Below, one piece after another: positions 48,852 through 60,255 of a stretch of DNA of 64,000 nt. Below the pieces are notes generated by a model. That model saw only the letters and a program-made list of their open reading frames with translations. It was not told the DNA's origin and made no database searches. Both the position numbers and the translations under genes were made by a program. How positions within the stretch are numbered: position 1 is the stretch's first letter; every line of letters starts with the position of its first letter. This stretch comes from Myxocyprinus asiaticus (taxonomy: Eukaryota; Chordata; Actinopteri; Cypriniformes; Catostomidae): the NCBI RefSeq assembly GCF_019703515.2, contig NC_059379.1, positions 24,789,880-24,853,879 on the forward strand, read 5' to 3'.

Positions 48852-49699
48852 TGTGTATGTGTGTGTGTGTATATATATATATATTGCCATAGATTTTTGC
48901 AGATAACTGAAAAGCAACTATCTGCACCGATTAATTGGTAAATGGTAAAACCAATATAATTGGTCTTCCTCTATTATATATCATAATTATATTGGCCACC
49001 CTGCTCTCTAGATATCGATATTAGCATAACATAAAAAACATATTGGTAATCTTAACCACAGTCTGGCTAATGCACAGACAGAATAGAGTGTTTATTTCAA
49101 AGCCGAGCACTTCCAAAAGCAGACCACCATTTTAAAGCCTTGCTTAGGTCAGTGAAAACCTCTTTTCTGGTCTGCTATGTATACCCTAACACAGTCGTGT
49201 TATTCCTCCTGATGGCATGTCACTTGAAAAGCTGGAATGATATTAACCCAGGAACCTGCTGCATAAATAAATTACTACTCTGGGCTAAATCCTCCCCTCT
49301 AGCCTGGGATAAAGAAAATAACGAGCCAGGGAAAGAGAGATGAAAAGGCTGATCCCATTACCAGCTCCAGATGCAGCCTGCCATGCTGGTTGCCCTCTAG
49401 TCGCCCTGTCGCCTGGGCCAATCTCTCCTCTTCCCCCACGGCTCCATCCATCCCCTTTTCCTGCCTCCTTTCCTGCTTATCATCTGCCTGCTCCTCATTA
49501 GGCAGCTGAAACATCAAAAGAAATAATTTGCTATTACTGCCAGCTTCCTACACAGTTATGAAGTCAAGGGGATTAAAGAGTTCTAGGTTCTTACCTTTGT
49601 GCTTTCCACAGGTCTGCTCTGCTCCTCATGCTGGGGTTTATCATAGACACCAACACTTTCTTTCTGACATATCTCCTGCAGTTTTGCCAGATCTAAGTT

Positions 49700-50339
49700 C
49701 AGATTAAAATTCTCTCATCATTAACTCACCCTCATGCAATCCCAAATGTACACTCACTGAGCACTTTATTAGGTACACCATACACCTACTTATTCATGTG
49801 ATTATCTAATTAGCCAATCATGTGGCAGCAGTGCAGTGCATAAAATCTTGCAGATAGGGGTCAGGAGCTTCAGTAAATATTCACATCAACCATCAGAATT
49901 GGGAAAAAATTTGATCTCAGTGATTTCGATCGTGGCATGATTGTTTGGTGCCAGATGGGCTGGTTTGAGTATTTCTGTAACTGCTGATCTCCTGGGATTT
50001 TCATGCACAACGGTCTCTAAAGTTTACTCAGAATGGTGCCAAAAACAAAAAACATCCAGTGAGCGGCAGTTCTGTGGACAGAAACACCTTGTTGATGAGA
50101 GAGGTCAATGGAGAATAGCCAGAAAGGTTCAAGCTGACAGAAAGGCTATGGTAACTCGGATAAATTCTGTGTGCAACTGTAGTGAGCAGAATAGCATCTC
50201 AGAATGCACAACACATTGAACCTTGAGAAGGATGGGCTACAACAGCAGAAGGCCACGTGGGGCACTTTATTAGGACTATCGTGTTCCTATCTCCATCGTG
50301 ATGAGAGATTTTCATTTTTAAGTGATCCATCCCTTTAAA
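49700..50339. mobile_element. GGGATAGTTCACCC-type MITE split by another element
   Basis: The left internal part ('aattctctcatcattaactc' ... 'catgcaatcccaaatgta') ends at 49750. The right end ('gatgagagattttcattttt' ... 'ccatccctttaaaat') resumes at about 50299. The gap is filled by the Tc1-like fragment. Confidence 0.6.
49751..50298 (+). mobile_element. Tc1-like element fragment (third family)
   Basis: It starts cactcactgagcactttatt after a TA. A degraded N-terminal transposase region can be read across frameshifts: LSDFDRGMIV, then SVTADLLGFSCTTVSKVYSE (helix-turn-helix-like, ~49965-50025), KTSSERQFCGQKHLVDERGQ and RRKVQADRKAMVTRI-like. The catalytic domain is missing; the right side ends at 'ggcactttattaggactatc'. 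Confidence 0.7.
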
Positions 50340-50701
50340 ATTAATACATATGACAGTATGGTAACAAATTTACAAACCTGTTTCTGTAGCTGTTCATTCT
50401 GCACTTTAGCCTCACATAACTGATCTCTGACATCTGTTCGCTCTCTCTCCACTTGCTGCAAATCATAACTCATGGTCTTGATTTTATTAAGGTCATCATT
50501 CACAAGTTTTCTTGACCTGTAAAAAGATTAAAATGGTCACTAATGCAGACCTGCTTCTTGATTTCCATTATACCATTATTCTTAGTTCCATGTTGTATGA
50601 ACTCTTTTAGTAGTTATTGCTTATCATACAAGACATCTTATAACACTCAACCGAATTGGCTTTAAGTTTTCAGAAAGTCTAAATAAGACATGAGGACCTA
50701 C

Positions 50702-51722
50702 TTCAAAAGTTCTTGAGCTTTATTCTCAAAATTCTGCGTCTTTTCGAGCGAGATCATTCTCCATCTCATTTATTCTCTCCTCTATCTCATCTCGTGCCTT
50801 ATAGATCTCATTCTCTACTAGCAATCTCACTACATTCAGAACCTCCTCGTGCTGGTTCAGTTTGCTCAGCGTTTGCATGAGTTTATCAAGCAGAGTTTTC
50901 CAGTTCATCCAGCCTCCCCTGCTGCTGTTTCAGAGCAGTCAGCTCTTCCAGCAACTCAGAGTCACTTCTTATTTGGGCCATGGCGAGCTTCTCAGCTTCA
51001 TATCGGCTCAGCTGGTTCTGGTAATCTTGCACCTGGGCATCTCGCTCACGTCTAAGCCCACTGCAGAGTTCTTCCAGCTGGCACATTTTCTCTCTGGTCT
51101 GGCTGACCTCCTGTGCTAGGTTATTGATCTGTCTGTCCTTCTCCTGAGATAACTCCACCTTCATCTTGCATTCATGAGGGAGAGCCTCAGTTTGGACACA
51201 TGAGAGCTGGTAGGCACTGAGGTCCTGGCGTAAGGATTCAATGGTTTTGGACTAACTGCAAGACTCTTCTTCATGTTCCTTAATCAGAGCTTTGGCTGCA
51301 TCAAGTTCTTCTGAAAGGTCATTGGCCATCTTGGTCTGACTGCTCAATTCCATCTGAATAGTTTTGAGCTTTGAGCTTGTCTTATCAGCTGCTTGCTGAA
51401 GTAGATGCAGCTCATTGGCAAGAGCCTTGTTCTCTTTTGTGACTTTGGTGACCTCTGCTCGCTCTATTACTAGGGAGGAAACATGTGTATGCATCTGCTT
51501 CGCCAGTCTATCAGAGAGATCACACACTTTTTTCTCAAGTGAACACTGCTCAAGTTTACGTTCATTCAGCTGGTCGTCTTTCATTTTGAGTTCTTGCTGG
51601 AGCTGTTGAATTTCCTGGGATTTAATTTCTTCCTCTCTAGGAACACTGCAACCATTCAGCACACAGTTACAGTTATTTCTGAGATGTAGGATTTCCTCTT
51701 TGATACTGTTATTTAATGCCCT
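50702..51722 (-). pseudogene. kif20b: kif20b large stalk exon with one stop and two frameshifts
   Basis: A ~1-kb coiled-coil exon with acceptor CATATATAG|AGGGC and donor TTGAA|GTAGGT. The reading starts ALNNSIKEEILHLRNNC, with heptad-rich Glu/Leu/Lys/Gln sequence throughout. TAG at 51252-51254 interrupts it (HEEESCS*SKTIESL). Near 50892 the frame must skip one base (LDELEN to LLDKLMQTL), and near 50747 it must skip another (ENDLARK to TQNFENKAQ). The exon is 1021 bp. Removing two bases gives 1019 = 3x339+2, exactly the phase required by the next exon, which supports two one-base insertions. Confidence 0.9.
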
Positions 51723-51822
51723 CTATATATGGGGAAAGAATAGAAAAACTGGGTAATTATCATCAAAAATAAAATAAAATATGTATTTTATATGTACAGT
51801 GGCCCCATCAGTATTTGGATAC

Positions 51823-52473
51823 TTAAAGGGATAGTTCACCCAAAAATGAAAATTCTCACATCATTTACTCACTCTCATGCCATCCCAGATGTGAATGACT
51901 TTCTTTCATCGGCTGCACACAAACAAAGATTTTTAGAATATTTCTCAGCTCTGTAGGTCCATACAATGTAGTTGAATAGGTGCTAACATTTTGAAGCTCC
52001 AAAATCAACATGAGGGTAACATAAAAGTACTCCAGACAACTCCTTTTTTTCTATAAATTCTCCTCCCTACTCAATCAATCTGCACTTCACTTTCACTTTC
52101 TCCTTCTACTGTTTTTGGTGATTCACATTCTTCGAGCATTTCGCCCCCTACTGGGAAGGGAGGAGAATTTAAGATAAAAAAAATGACTTAAATATTGATT
52201 TTTCTCACCCACACCTATCATATCATATCTGAACACATGGATTTAACCACTGGAGTCATATGGATTACTTTTATGCTCCCTTTATGTGGATTTTGGAGCT
52301 TCAAAATTTTGGAACCCATTCACTTGCATTGTATGGACCTACAGAGCTGAGATACTCTTCTAAAAATCTTAATTTGTGTTCTGCAGAAGAAAGAAAGTCA
52401 TACATATCTGGGATGGCATGAGGGTGAGTAAATGATGAGAGAATTTCCATTTTTGGGTGAACTAATCCTTTAA
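51823..52473. mobile_element. GGGATAGTTCACCC-type element, long form, in kif20b intron
   Basis: It starts ttaaagggatagttcaccca and ends 'tttttgggtgaactaatcct'. Large internal inverted arms; the right arm nearly repeats the 53580-53890 segment. Non-coding. Confidence 0.7.
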
Positions 52474-53152
52474 GTCACACTAAAATGACAGAATGTCATT
52501 GCATTAGAAACAAAATATCCAACCAAGTGGTATCTGCGAACAAATGATGTTAGATCTTTTCTCTGAAAAATTTTTTTTTTCTCAGCCATTTGCATTTACT
52601 TTTAACGAACTGTGGCCGGTTACATGAAACTGTTCTAGACTAGTCTTACAAGTTAGTTAGGTCATAACTTCTTCAGTCAGTTGCATAAAAATTTTGATTT
52701 GTCCAATTTGAGACCAAAATGTAAGACAGCATACCCCTAGGCTAAATTTTTCAGCGGCCACCCAAGCAAAATGTCAGGCCATAAATTTAGCACTTATAAA
52801 CTGCAGAATGCGAGACGAATATTTAATGATATTCATCTCGTGTTTGGCGATTTACATCATCACCCTTTCTGAAAAGCATCACGATTTCACTGTAGTAACA
52901 GTAAGTGTGATATTTTGACAAAAATGTTTAAAGTTACTGTAAATAAACTATTATTGGAAATCTATTGGACGTGGGTACAGTCAGAATATTATAACTAGTC
53001 CAATAAATAATAATAAGCTGTTAATTAAATAAGTTAGTTTAGTTTGATTCCACATACCATTAATCTTACAGTTCAATCAATATCCTTTTATTTTAAACAT
53101 TGCCCACCATATCTACTCAGTTTAATAAAAAAATACATGTCTTGTATTACAC
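52474..53152. other. kif20b intron, nothing recognised
   Basis: No exon, repeat family or RNA gene identified in this stretch. Confidence 0.35.
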
Positions 53153-53892
53153 ATTAAATTCTTTCTTCTGCAGACACAAATTTAGATTTCTAGAAAAATA
53201 TCTCAGCTCTGTTGGTCCATGCAATGCAAGAGAATGGTGATCAGATCTCAGACAGTCCAAAAAACATAAACATAAAAGTAACCCATACGACTGCAGTGGT
53301 AAAATCCATATATTCAGAAGCGATATGAAAGGTGTGGATGAGAAACAGATCAATATTTAAGTTCTTTTTTACTGTAAATCTACACTATCACTTACACTTA
53401 CACATTCTGCTGTGGAAGTGACTTTCACTTTCACATTTAGTCACCTACTGGTTGGGACTGGTCAAAGGTGGGGATTTATATTTACATCATATCGCTTCTG
53501 AAGACATGGATTTAACCACTGGAGTCAGTGGTGATTTGGTGATTCACATTCTTCAAGCATATCGCCCCCTACTGGGAAGGGAGGAGAATTTATGATAAAA
53601 CAATTACTTAAATATTGATTTTTCTCACCCAAACCTATCATATCATATCTGAACACATGGACTTAACCACTGGAGTCATATGGATTACTTTTATGCTCCC
53701 TTTATGTGGATTTTGGAGCTTCAAAATTTTGGCACCCATTCACTTGCATTGTGTGGAACTACAGAGCTGAAATATTCTTCTAAAAATCTTCGTTTGTGCT
53801 CAGCATAAGAAAGAAAGTTGTACACATCTGGGATGGCATAAGGGTGAGTAAATTATGAGAAAATTTTCAGTTTTGGGTGAACTAACCTTTAA
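53153..53892. mobile_element. GGGATAGTTCACCC-type element, rearranged, in kif20b intron
   Basis: The left terminus is missing. Two successive arm segments (around 53490-53530 and 53640-53670, both with 'ttaaccactggagtca') suggest a recombinant of two copies. Right end 'cagttttgggtgaactaacc'. Confidence 0.6.
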
Positions 53893-55148
53893 GTGTCCAA
53901 GTACTCTTTGGGGCCACTGAATCTCCTGTTGGTTAAAAACTCAAAGTTATTAATAAAGCTTCTAAGAGATTCTACTATGAAGACAAAGTATGACTGCACT
54001 CGGGTTAGCATATACAATCCTAAACTTACATCTTTAGTAGCTACCTCAACATTTTGGTCCAAAGCACTCTGCAACTTGGAGATCATGTCATCTTTCTCCT
54101 GACAGACTGACATGAGTTCTTGACATCTCTCTTTCTGGTTTACATAATTCTAAAGTGGGCAAAAAACAAACAATACCACACACAAGAAGCCATGCAGTCC
54201 ATGTAAACAAAAATCAATTAACAATTAACTTCAAATGTTAAAAGGGAAACTTCAGTTAAGTTTTACCCTATTTGCCTCTAGAAGCTGTTCGCTTGAATCC
54301 TGTGTCTGAACACACATTGCTTCGATCTCTAAAAAGAAAAAGAAAAAAGCTGTCATATGTACAGACAGTGTTATTTACAATTTTTGTAAGATATTTTAAG
54401 GCCATTCACTGAATAAAAAAAAACAAATAAAAAAAAACAGACAGACAGACAATTCAAAATTCTTTCTGTAAATTTTAGATAAAAAAATTATAAACATTAG
54501 GAACATTCATACAGTAAAGGATGCTAATCGGGATTAGAAGTGAAGAAAAGGGGAGAAAATAAAGTTCTATGGCACCCTCGAGAAAATAAATTATGAGATA
54601 GACGTGTGAATTTGGGGGAAGAAATTAAATGATCATTAAATCTGATGGTCAGCTCACAAGACCGCAGTTTCTATGTTGTATTTTTCACATTGCAAGAGCA
54701 GAATAAAAAGAAAAAGCCATTACTTTGCAACAGCGCTTGGTAGGACTAAAACAGCTCTTGCCACAGAAATTCTTGTGAGAATCAATGTCATATTGAAAAT
54801 ACCCAATATTTTAAATACAATATTTTATTAATGGATAACAAGAACACGGCAGAAAATGTACAACCCAGTCTCTCAAAGTGACAGATTATGATTATTTGCA
54901 GGAAATGAAGAAGAAAGTTTTTCCCCTTTATGGAAACGGAACACACCCTTAGTTTTAAGACTGAGAAGTTGTTGGCTTTTGTGAAGCTCCTCACTCATCT
55001 TCTCCAGCTGTGTCCTCAGATGGCTGACTGTGAGTGAGTCAGGGACGTTTGTCAGGCACGTCTGTACATTCTCTGAATTTCACTTTATCTTAAGCAGATC
55101 ATCTCGCATTGCCTCGATCATGCTGTCCAAAAGCTCAAACTGAGCCTC

Positions 55149-56284
55149 CTTGAATAATGAAAGGGAGAAGAAATTAGATTTTCCAATGCCATGTGTTCTA
55201 TTATTAGTCTTTTCTGCTTTATATAGCTTCAGTATATCATTATTTAAAAATGTGTGCCTAGCTACAGATGTGGTCTGTTGGTTCCCAACACTCTTCTTCA
55301 GTCAATCACATGCTGATGAATACATAACACAGACTATTTGTTCTTGCACATTATTCCTCTTCTACATCTCAGCCATTCCTTTTCATTCATAAATCATAAT
55401 GTTGGCTGCTTTCCATGATTAAAAACATTGCACAGATAGCAGCATTATCGAGACATTTATTCATGGCCGTCGAGATAAACATAATTGGGTGGAAGTATTA
55501 GCTTGAATGGTAACACGTCAACAAAGCAAGTGATAGCAAGTGCTAAATTCTCCACCAGAAAGCCTTCCATGTCAAAGAGCAATAAAGTATATATACTGTA
55601 TTAAGGTCTTTCTATAATCATAAAGTATTGCACAAGACTACAAAACACTTACACCATTAGCAAGCTTTAAGTGGCGTTCACACATTGTAGCAACAAAGCG
55701 ACCAGAAGTAAATCATTTTCAATGAGAGTTGGCGTCATGAGTACCAGCGACCAACTGCAATGCATTGTGGCCATGTCCAGTGATGCAGCAAAATTGAGAA
55801 GTTTAATTTTATACAAATAAGCAATGGTGTGATGTGCCGACTACTAATAGGAATGAAGAGCACACAAGATCTGTCTCCAGTGAGATAACTATAGTTGAGT
55901 GCAGGCCAGGTGAAGGAGAAGTTAATGTTACTGTGAGCAGTTTCACTGTTCTATATGATTTGCATATGCCCACATGCAGGGATGTAATTATAAAATGATG
56001 CATAAAAACCGTGTCAAGCATTCTAAGTGAGTTCAACTCATGCACTGATAATCGTTTATCTTGTTTATCTGATGCATTATGTGCTGCGACAATTTATATT
56101 CAAACACTTTCTCCTCCAGAATGTTAATTTTTAGAGGAAAGAAAACTGATTTCTTGTCAAATTAGAATGACATCTTATTTTTACCAGCAATGCAACCCAT
56201 TTGTGCTAAGATTGGAAAGTTGTGTAGCTTTTCAAAAGGCACTTTATTTGGTCCCCAATCTTTTATGCAACCATCTGTATTCAC
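55149..56284. other. kif20b intron, nothing recognised
   Basis: Intron between 56285-56414 and 54947-55148. No repeat family or coding segment recognised. Confidence 0.35.
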
Positions 56285-57115
56285 CTTTGCTGCATTCTCA
56301 TCAGAGCTCACAGCCGTCATTTCCCTGACTGTCCGGTTGACCAGATTCTTAAGTATCTCTAGCCTCCTTTCTGCTCTTTCCTCAACAATTTCCTTCTCTC
56401 TTTGGAGACGTTCACTGAAACATTAAAAAGGAGCAACAGAAATTAGTGCATTTTTAATAAAAATCTTACTGACTTTTTTTTGTTGTAAAATGTAGTGTTT
56501 TACTTGTAATCTTTTTCCATGTTCGAGAACAGCTCCATAAACTCTGCAGTGACTTCTTCACGAATTCGAGATTCTAGAGCCAGTTTTTCAGACTCTCCTA
56601 TGGACAGCTTCTCTTTGAACTCTTCAATTGTCAGCTGAAACTGTGGAAGATAGATTACAGTTGAAAATAATATTGAAAACGTAAAAAAATAAAAAAATAA
56701 ATAAAAGATATTTATTAGGGCTGGGTGTTGTATTGAATATTTACAATATATTCACAATAATATTGCAGCCAACATAAAATTAAGCAACATTGTGATAATT
56801 TAAATGCATATTTTATTTTGCCTTTAAGTGTCCTAAAGGATTATTAGACTCATTTTGCGATCCTTCCTTGTCTCGTGACTTAAAAAATGTGGCAACAGCT
56901 GGTAAAGTTGATCACTGTTTATTAACTAATCTATTTACAACTCTGATTCAAAGCTTTGATTGCATCATTACTCATAAATGTTCACACGTATTTGTGGGGT
57001 ACTTTCCATGTATCAAAATGTTTCAGTTAACTTTTAATTTGGTAAATATTGCCATTTATTATTGTTATAATTGTGCATATAAATGAAGATGATTAAATAT
57101 CATTCTTTCAACATA

Positions 57116-58467
57116 CAGTTATGCTCAAAATTTTACATACCCTGGCAGAAATTGTGAAATTTTGGCATTGATTTTGAAAATATGACTGATCATGCAAAAA
57201 AACTGTCTTTAATTTAAGGATAGTGATCATATGAAGCCATTTATTATCACATAGTTGTTTGGCTCCTTTTTAAATCATAATGATAACAGAAATCACCCAA
57301 ATGGTCCTGATCATAAGTTTACATACCCTTGAATGTTTGGCCTTGTAACAGACACACAAGGTGACACACACAGGTTTAAACGGCAATTAAATGTTAATTT
57401 CCCACACCTGTGGCTTTTTAAATTTCAATTAGTGTCTGTGTATAAATAGTCAAGGAGTTTGTTAGCTCTCACGTGGATGCACTGAGCAGGCTAGATACTG
57501 AGCCATGGGGAGCAGAAAAAACTGTCTAAAGACCTGCATAACAAGGTAATGGAACTTTATTAAGATGGAAAAGGATATAAAAAGATATCCAAAGACTTGA
57601 AAATGCCAGTCAGTACTGTTCAATCACTTATTAAGAAGTGGAAAATTCGGGATCTCTTGATACCGAGCCAAGGTCAGGTAGACCAAGAAAGATTAATTGT
57701 TCAGGATAAAAAGAAAAACCCACAGGTAACCTCAGGGGAAATACAGGCTGCTCTGGAAAAAGACGGTGTGGTTGTTTCAAGGAGCACAACGACGATACTT
57801 GAACAAAAGTGAGCTGCATGGTCGAACTGCCAGAAAGAAGCCAATGCCACAAAAAAGCCCAGTTACAATATGCCTGACAACACCTTGACACGCCTCACAG
57901 CTTCTGGCACACTGTAATTTGGAGTGATGAGACCAAAATAGAGCTTTATTGTCATAACCATAAGCGCTATGTTTGGAGAGGGGTCAACAAGTATTGTGCT
58001 CCTTGAAACAACCACACCGTCTTTATAAAGTTCCATTACCTTGTTACGCAGGTCTTTTGACAGTTCTTTTCTGCTCCCCATGGCTCAGTATCTAGCCTGC
58101 TCAGTGCATCCACGTGAGAGCTAACAAACTAATTGACTATTTATACACAGACACTAATTGCAATTTAAAAAGCTTCAGGTGTGGGAAATTAACCTTTAAT
58201 TGTCATTTAAACCTGGGTGTGTCACCTTGTGTGTCTGTAACAAGGCCACACATTCAAGGGTATGTAAACTTTTGATCAGGGCCATTTGGGTGATTTCTGT
58301 TATCATTATGATTTGAAAAGGAGCCAAACAACTATGTGATAATAAATGGCTTCATATGATCACTATTCTTAAATAAGACAGTTTTTTGCATGATCAGTCC
58401 TATTTTCAAAATTAATGCCAAAATTTCACAATTTCTGCCAGGGTATGTAAACTATTGAGCACAACTG
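57116..58467. mobile_element. Palindromic Tc1-like derivative with ~450-bp inverted arms
   Basis: TA-flanked at both ends (57114-57115 and 58468-58469). Left arm 57116-57566 and right arm ~58021-58467 are near-identical inverses. They include not only the terminal repeat (cagttatgctcaaaatttta) but also the start of the transposase (ATGGGGAGCAGAAAA on each strand). The centre holds transposase pieces on the plus strand: MPVSTVQSLIKKWK (helix-turn-helix, ~57603-57645), EIQAALEKDGVVVSRSTT, and WSDETKIELYCHNHKRYVWR with the first catalytic Asp (~57918-57985). The catalytic Glu region is replaced by the inverted left end. It lies in the kif20b intron between 58586 and 56640. Confidence 0.8.
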
Positions 58468-59277
58468 TATGTAAAACATGCCTTGATTATTTTCAACTAG
58501 ATATTTTACTGCCAATTTCAAAACAAATACATCAAAATTGAAATATAAAATATCATGAAAATCTGAATATATATATAAATGAAACCTTGAATAGCTCAGC
58601 TTGACCTTCTTCTGCAGCCTCTAGCACAGTATATTCCTCCATGCTATCATCATCAGTCTCCGCCTCTTCCTCATCCATTTTCTCATCATCTTCATCCTCC
58701 TGCACGTCCTCTAAGGTCATCTCCCAGCCCATCAGCAAGCTTCTCCTGGTCCAGTCCTTCTTGTCTGCATTATTGATTATCATGGACACATCCCTGGCAG
58801 ACCTTTTGAGCACAATGCCAGGAGCTGGTTTTGGATTGAGGACCATTACCTATATGGCAGTGAAGAGAAAAAGCAAAAGAGCTAAATAAAAAGGCAAAGA
58901 ATCACAAACTGCTTTAGATTAGTGGTTCTATTTTAAGATAATTTGAAGCTGTCAAGTCCAAAAGGTTCCTACTGACCTTCTGAGCTGAAAATTTGAGGAC
59001 ATTCAGGGTTTCATCGTACATGGAAGCACACAGGTTTATATTAATGATCATGCAGGCTTTTCCATGGCCAGAAAAGAAACCCTGCAAATTATGTGTGAGC
59101 TTACTCTTTCTGAAGGGGATATGTTGTTGAAACCTGTTAGAAAAGAAATTTCAGGTTAGTTGTCAATTAAAATTTAAACTGGAAATTTAAATGACTGATG
59201 CAACAGAAAACAAATAAATAAAACAAACGTCATGCAGCTTTTTAGACAAGTTAATTGTTGGTTTAAAAGTAGACATA

Positions 59278-60255
59278 CAGAGGTATCCAAAATTCTTCCA
59301 TTTAAAAAGTTTTAGGATTCTGAGATTTTAAAGGATTATTCCACCCAAAAATGAAAATTCTCTCATCATTTACTCACTTACATGCCATCCCAGATGTGTA
59401 TGACTTTCTTTTTCTTCTGCAGAACGCAAACAAAGATTTTTAAAAGAATATCTCAGCCCTGTAGGTCCATACAATGCAAGTAAATGGTGACCAGACCTTT
59501 GAAGCTCCAAAAAGCACATAAAGGCAGCATAAAAGTAATTCATAAGACTCCAGTGGTTTAATCCATGTCTTCAGTAACGATATGATACATGTAGGTGAGA
59601 AACAGATCAATATTTATGTCCTTTTTACTATTAATCTCCATTATCACATTCTTCTTCATTTATTTTTGGCGATTTGCATTCTTCGTGCATATCGCCACCT
59701 ACAGGGCAGGGAGAAGAATTTATAGTAAAAAAAATAGCAACATTTATGTTGATTTGTTTCTCACCCACACCTATCATATCGCATCAGAAGACATGGATTT
59801 AACCACTGGAGCTGTATGAATTACTTATATGCTGTCTTTATGTGCTTTTTGGAGACTCAAAGTCCTGGTCACCATTCACTTGCATTGTATGGACCTACAG
59901 AGCTGAGATATTCTTCTAAAAATCTTAATTTGTGTTCTGCTGAAGAAAGAAACTCATACACATCTGGGATGGCATGAGGGTGAGTAAATGATGAGAGAAT
60001 TTTCTTTTTGGGGTGAACTATCCTTTAAGATTTTGTTGCTTCCATTGAAGCACACAAGATACACTTTGGAACATCCTCAAATCATGCTGGATAACAAGGA
60101 TCATCAGGTTTTGCACAAATTTATGGAATCCATGCCAGCTTGAGTGCATGCTGTCATTAAAGGGGGACATACCCAATTATAAAAAAATTTAAAAAAATTC
60201 ACTCATATTGCTATGCTGACAATATAATTTGTTTTCAAACTTTTGGACCCCACTG
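59278..60255. mobile_element. CAGTGGGGTCC-type MITE hosting a nested element (kif20b intron)
   Basis: Left end cagaggtatccaaaattctt after TA; right end, in reverse complement, cagtggggtccaaaagtttg. Blocks 'gaagcacacaagatacactt' and 'cttgagtgcatgctgtcatt' match the element at 27321-29321. Its body is interrupted by the element at 59328-60028. Confidence 0.6.
59328..60028. mobile_element. GGGATAGTTCACCC-type element, long form, nested
   Basis: Starts ttaaaggattattccaccca, ends 'tttggggtgaactatccttt'. Inverted arms with 'gactccagtggtttaatcca' on the left and its inverse near 59794. It sits inside the element at 59278-60255. Confidence 0.7.

Larger units (their letters stand above)
40023..50516 (-). 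pseudogene. kif20b: kif20b tail exons
   Basis: Exons in transcript order: 50378-50516, 49595-49675, 49362-49505, 45052-45225, 44724-~44918, 41703-41744, 40820-40958, 40571-40707, 40023-40106. The first four encode the end of the coiled coil (e.g. EFLKQQLAEKQETILKLQRE). 44724-44918 encodes the conserved FPKPELE block and basic ARKRKS patch. A 14-codon mini-exon (VESENRKNRRLR) follows. The last three carry the LQKIDDFIQSSPTLFGSK segment, the KRSKRKLFKTQFSSPLDIP segment and the basic C-terminus. These exons contain no disabling change. The acceptors of 44918 and 49675 have plausible alternatives nearby. Confidence 0.85.
54030..58849 (-). pseudogene. kif20b: kif20b neck and proximal stalk exons
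   Basis: Exons in transcript order: 58586-58849, 56504-56640, 56285-56414, 54947-55148, 54267-54328, 54030-54149. The first encodes the neck with an acidic run (EDVQEDEDDEKMDEEEAETDDDS). The second and third encode EEFKEKL ... REEVTAEFMELF and EIVEERAERRLEILKNLV, clearly KIF20B-like. The fourth carries TGA at 55080-55082 (DDLLKIK*NSENVQ). The last two continue the coiled coil (SEQLLEANR; CQEKDDMISKLQSALDQNV). All splice sites are GT-AG and phases match. Confidence 0.85.
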
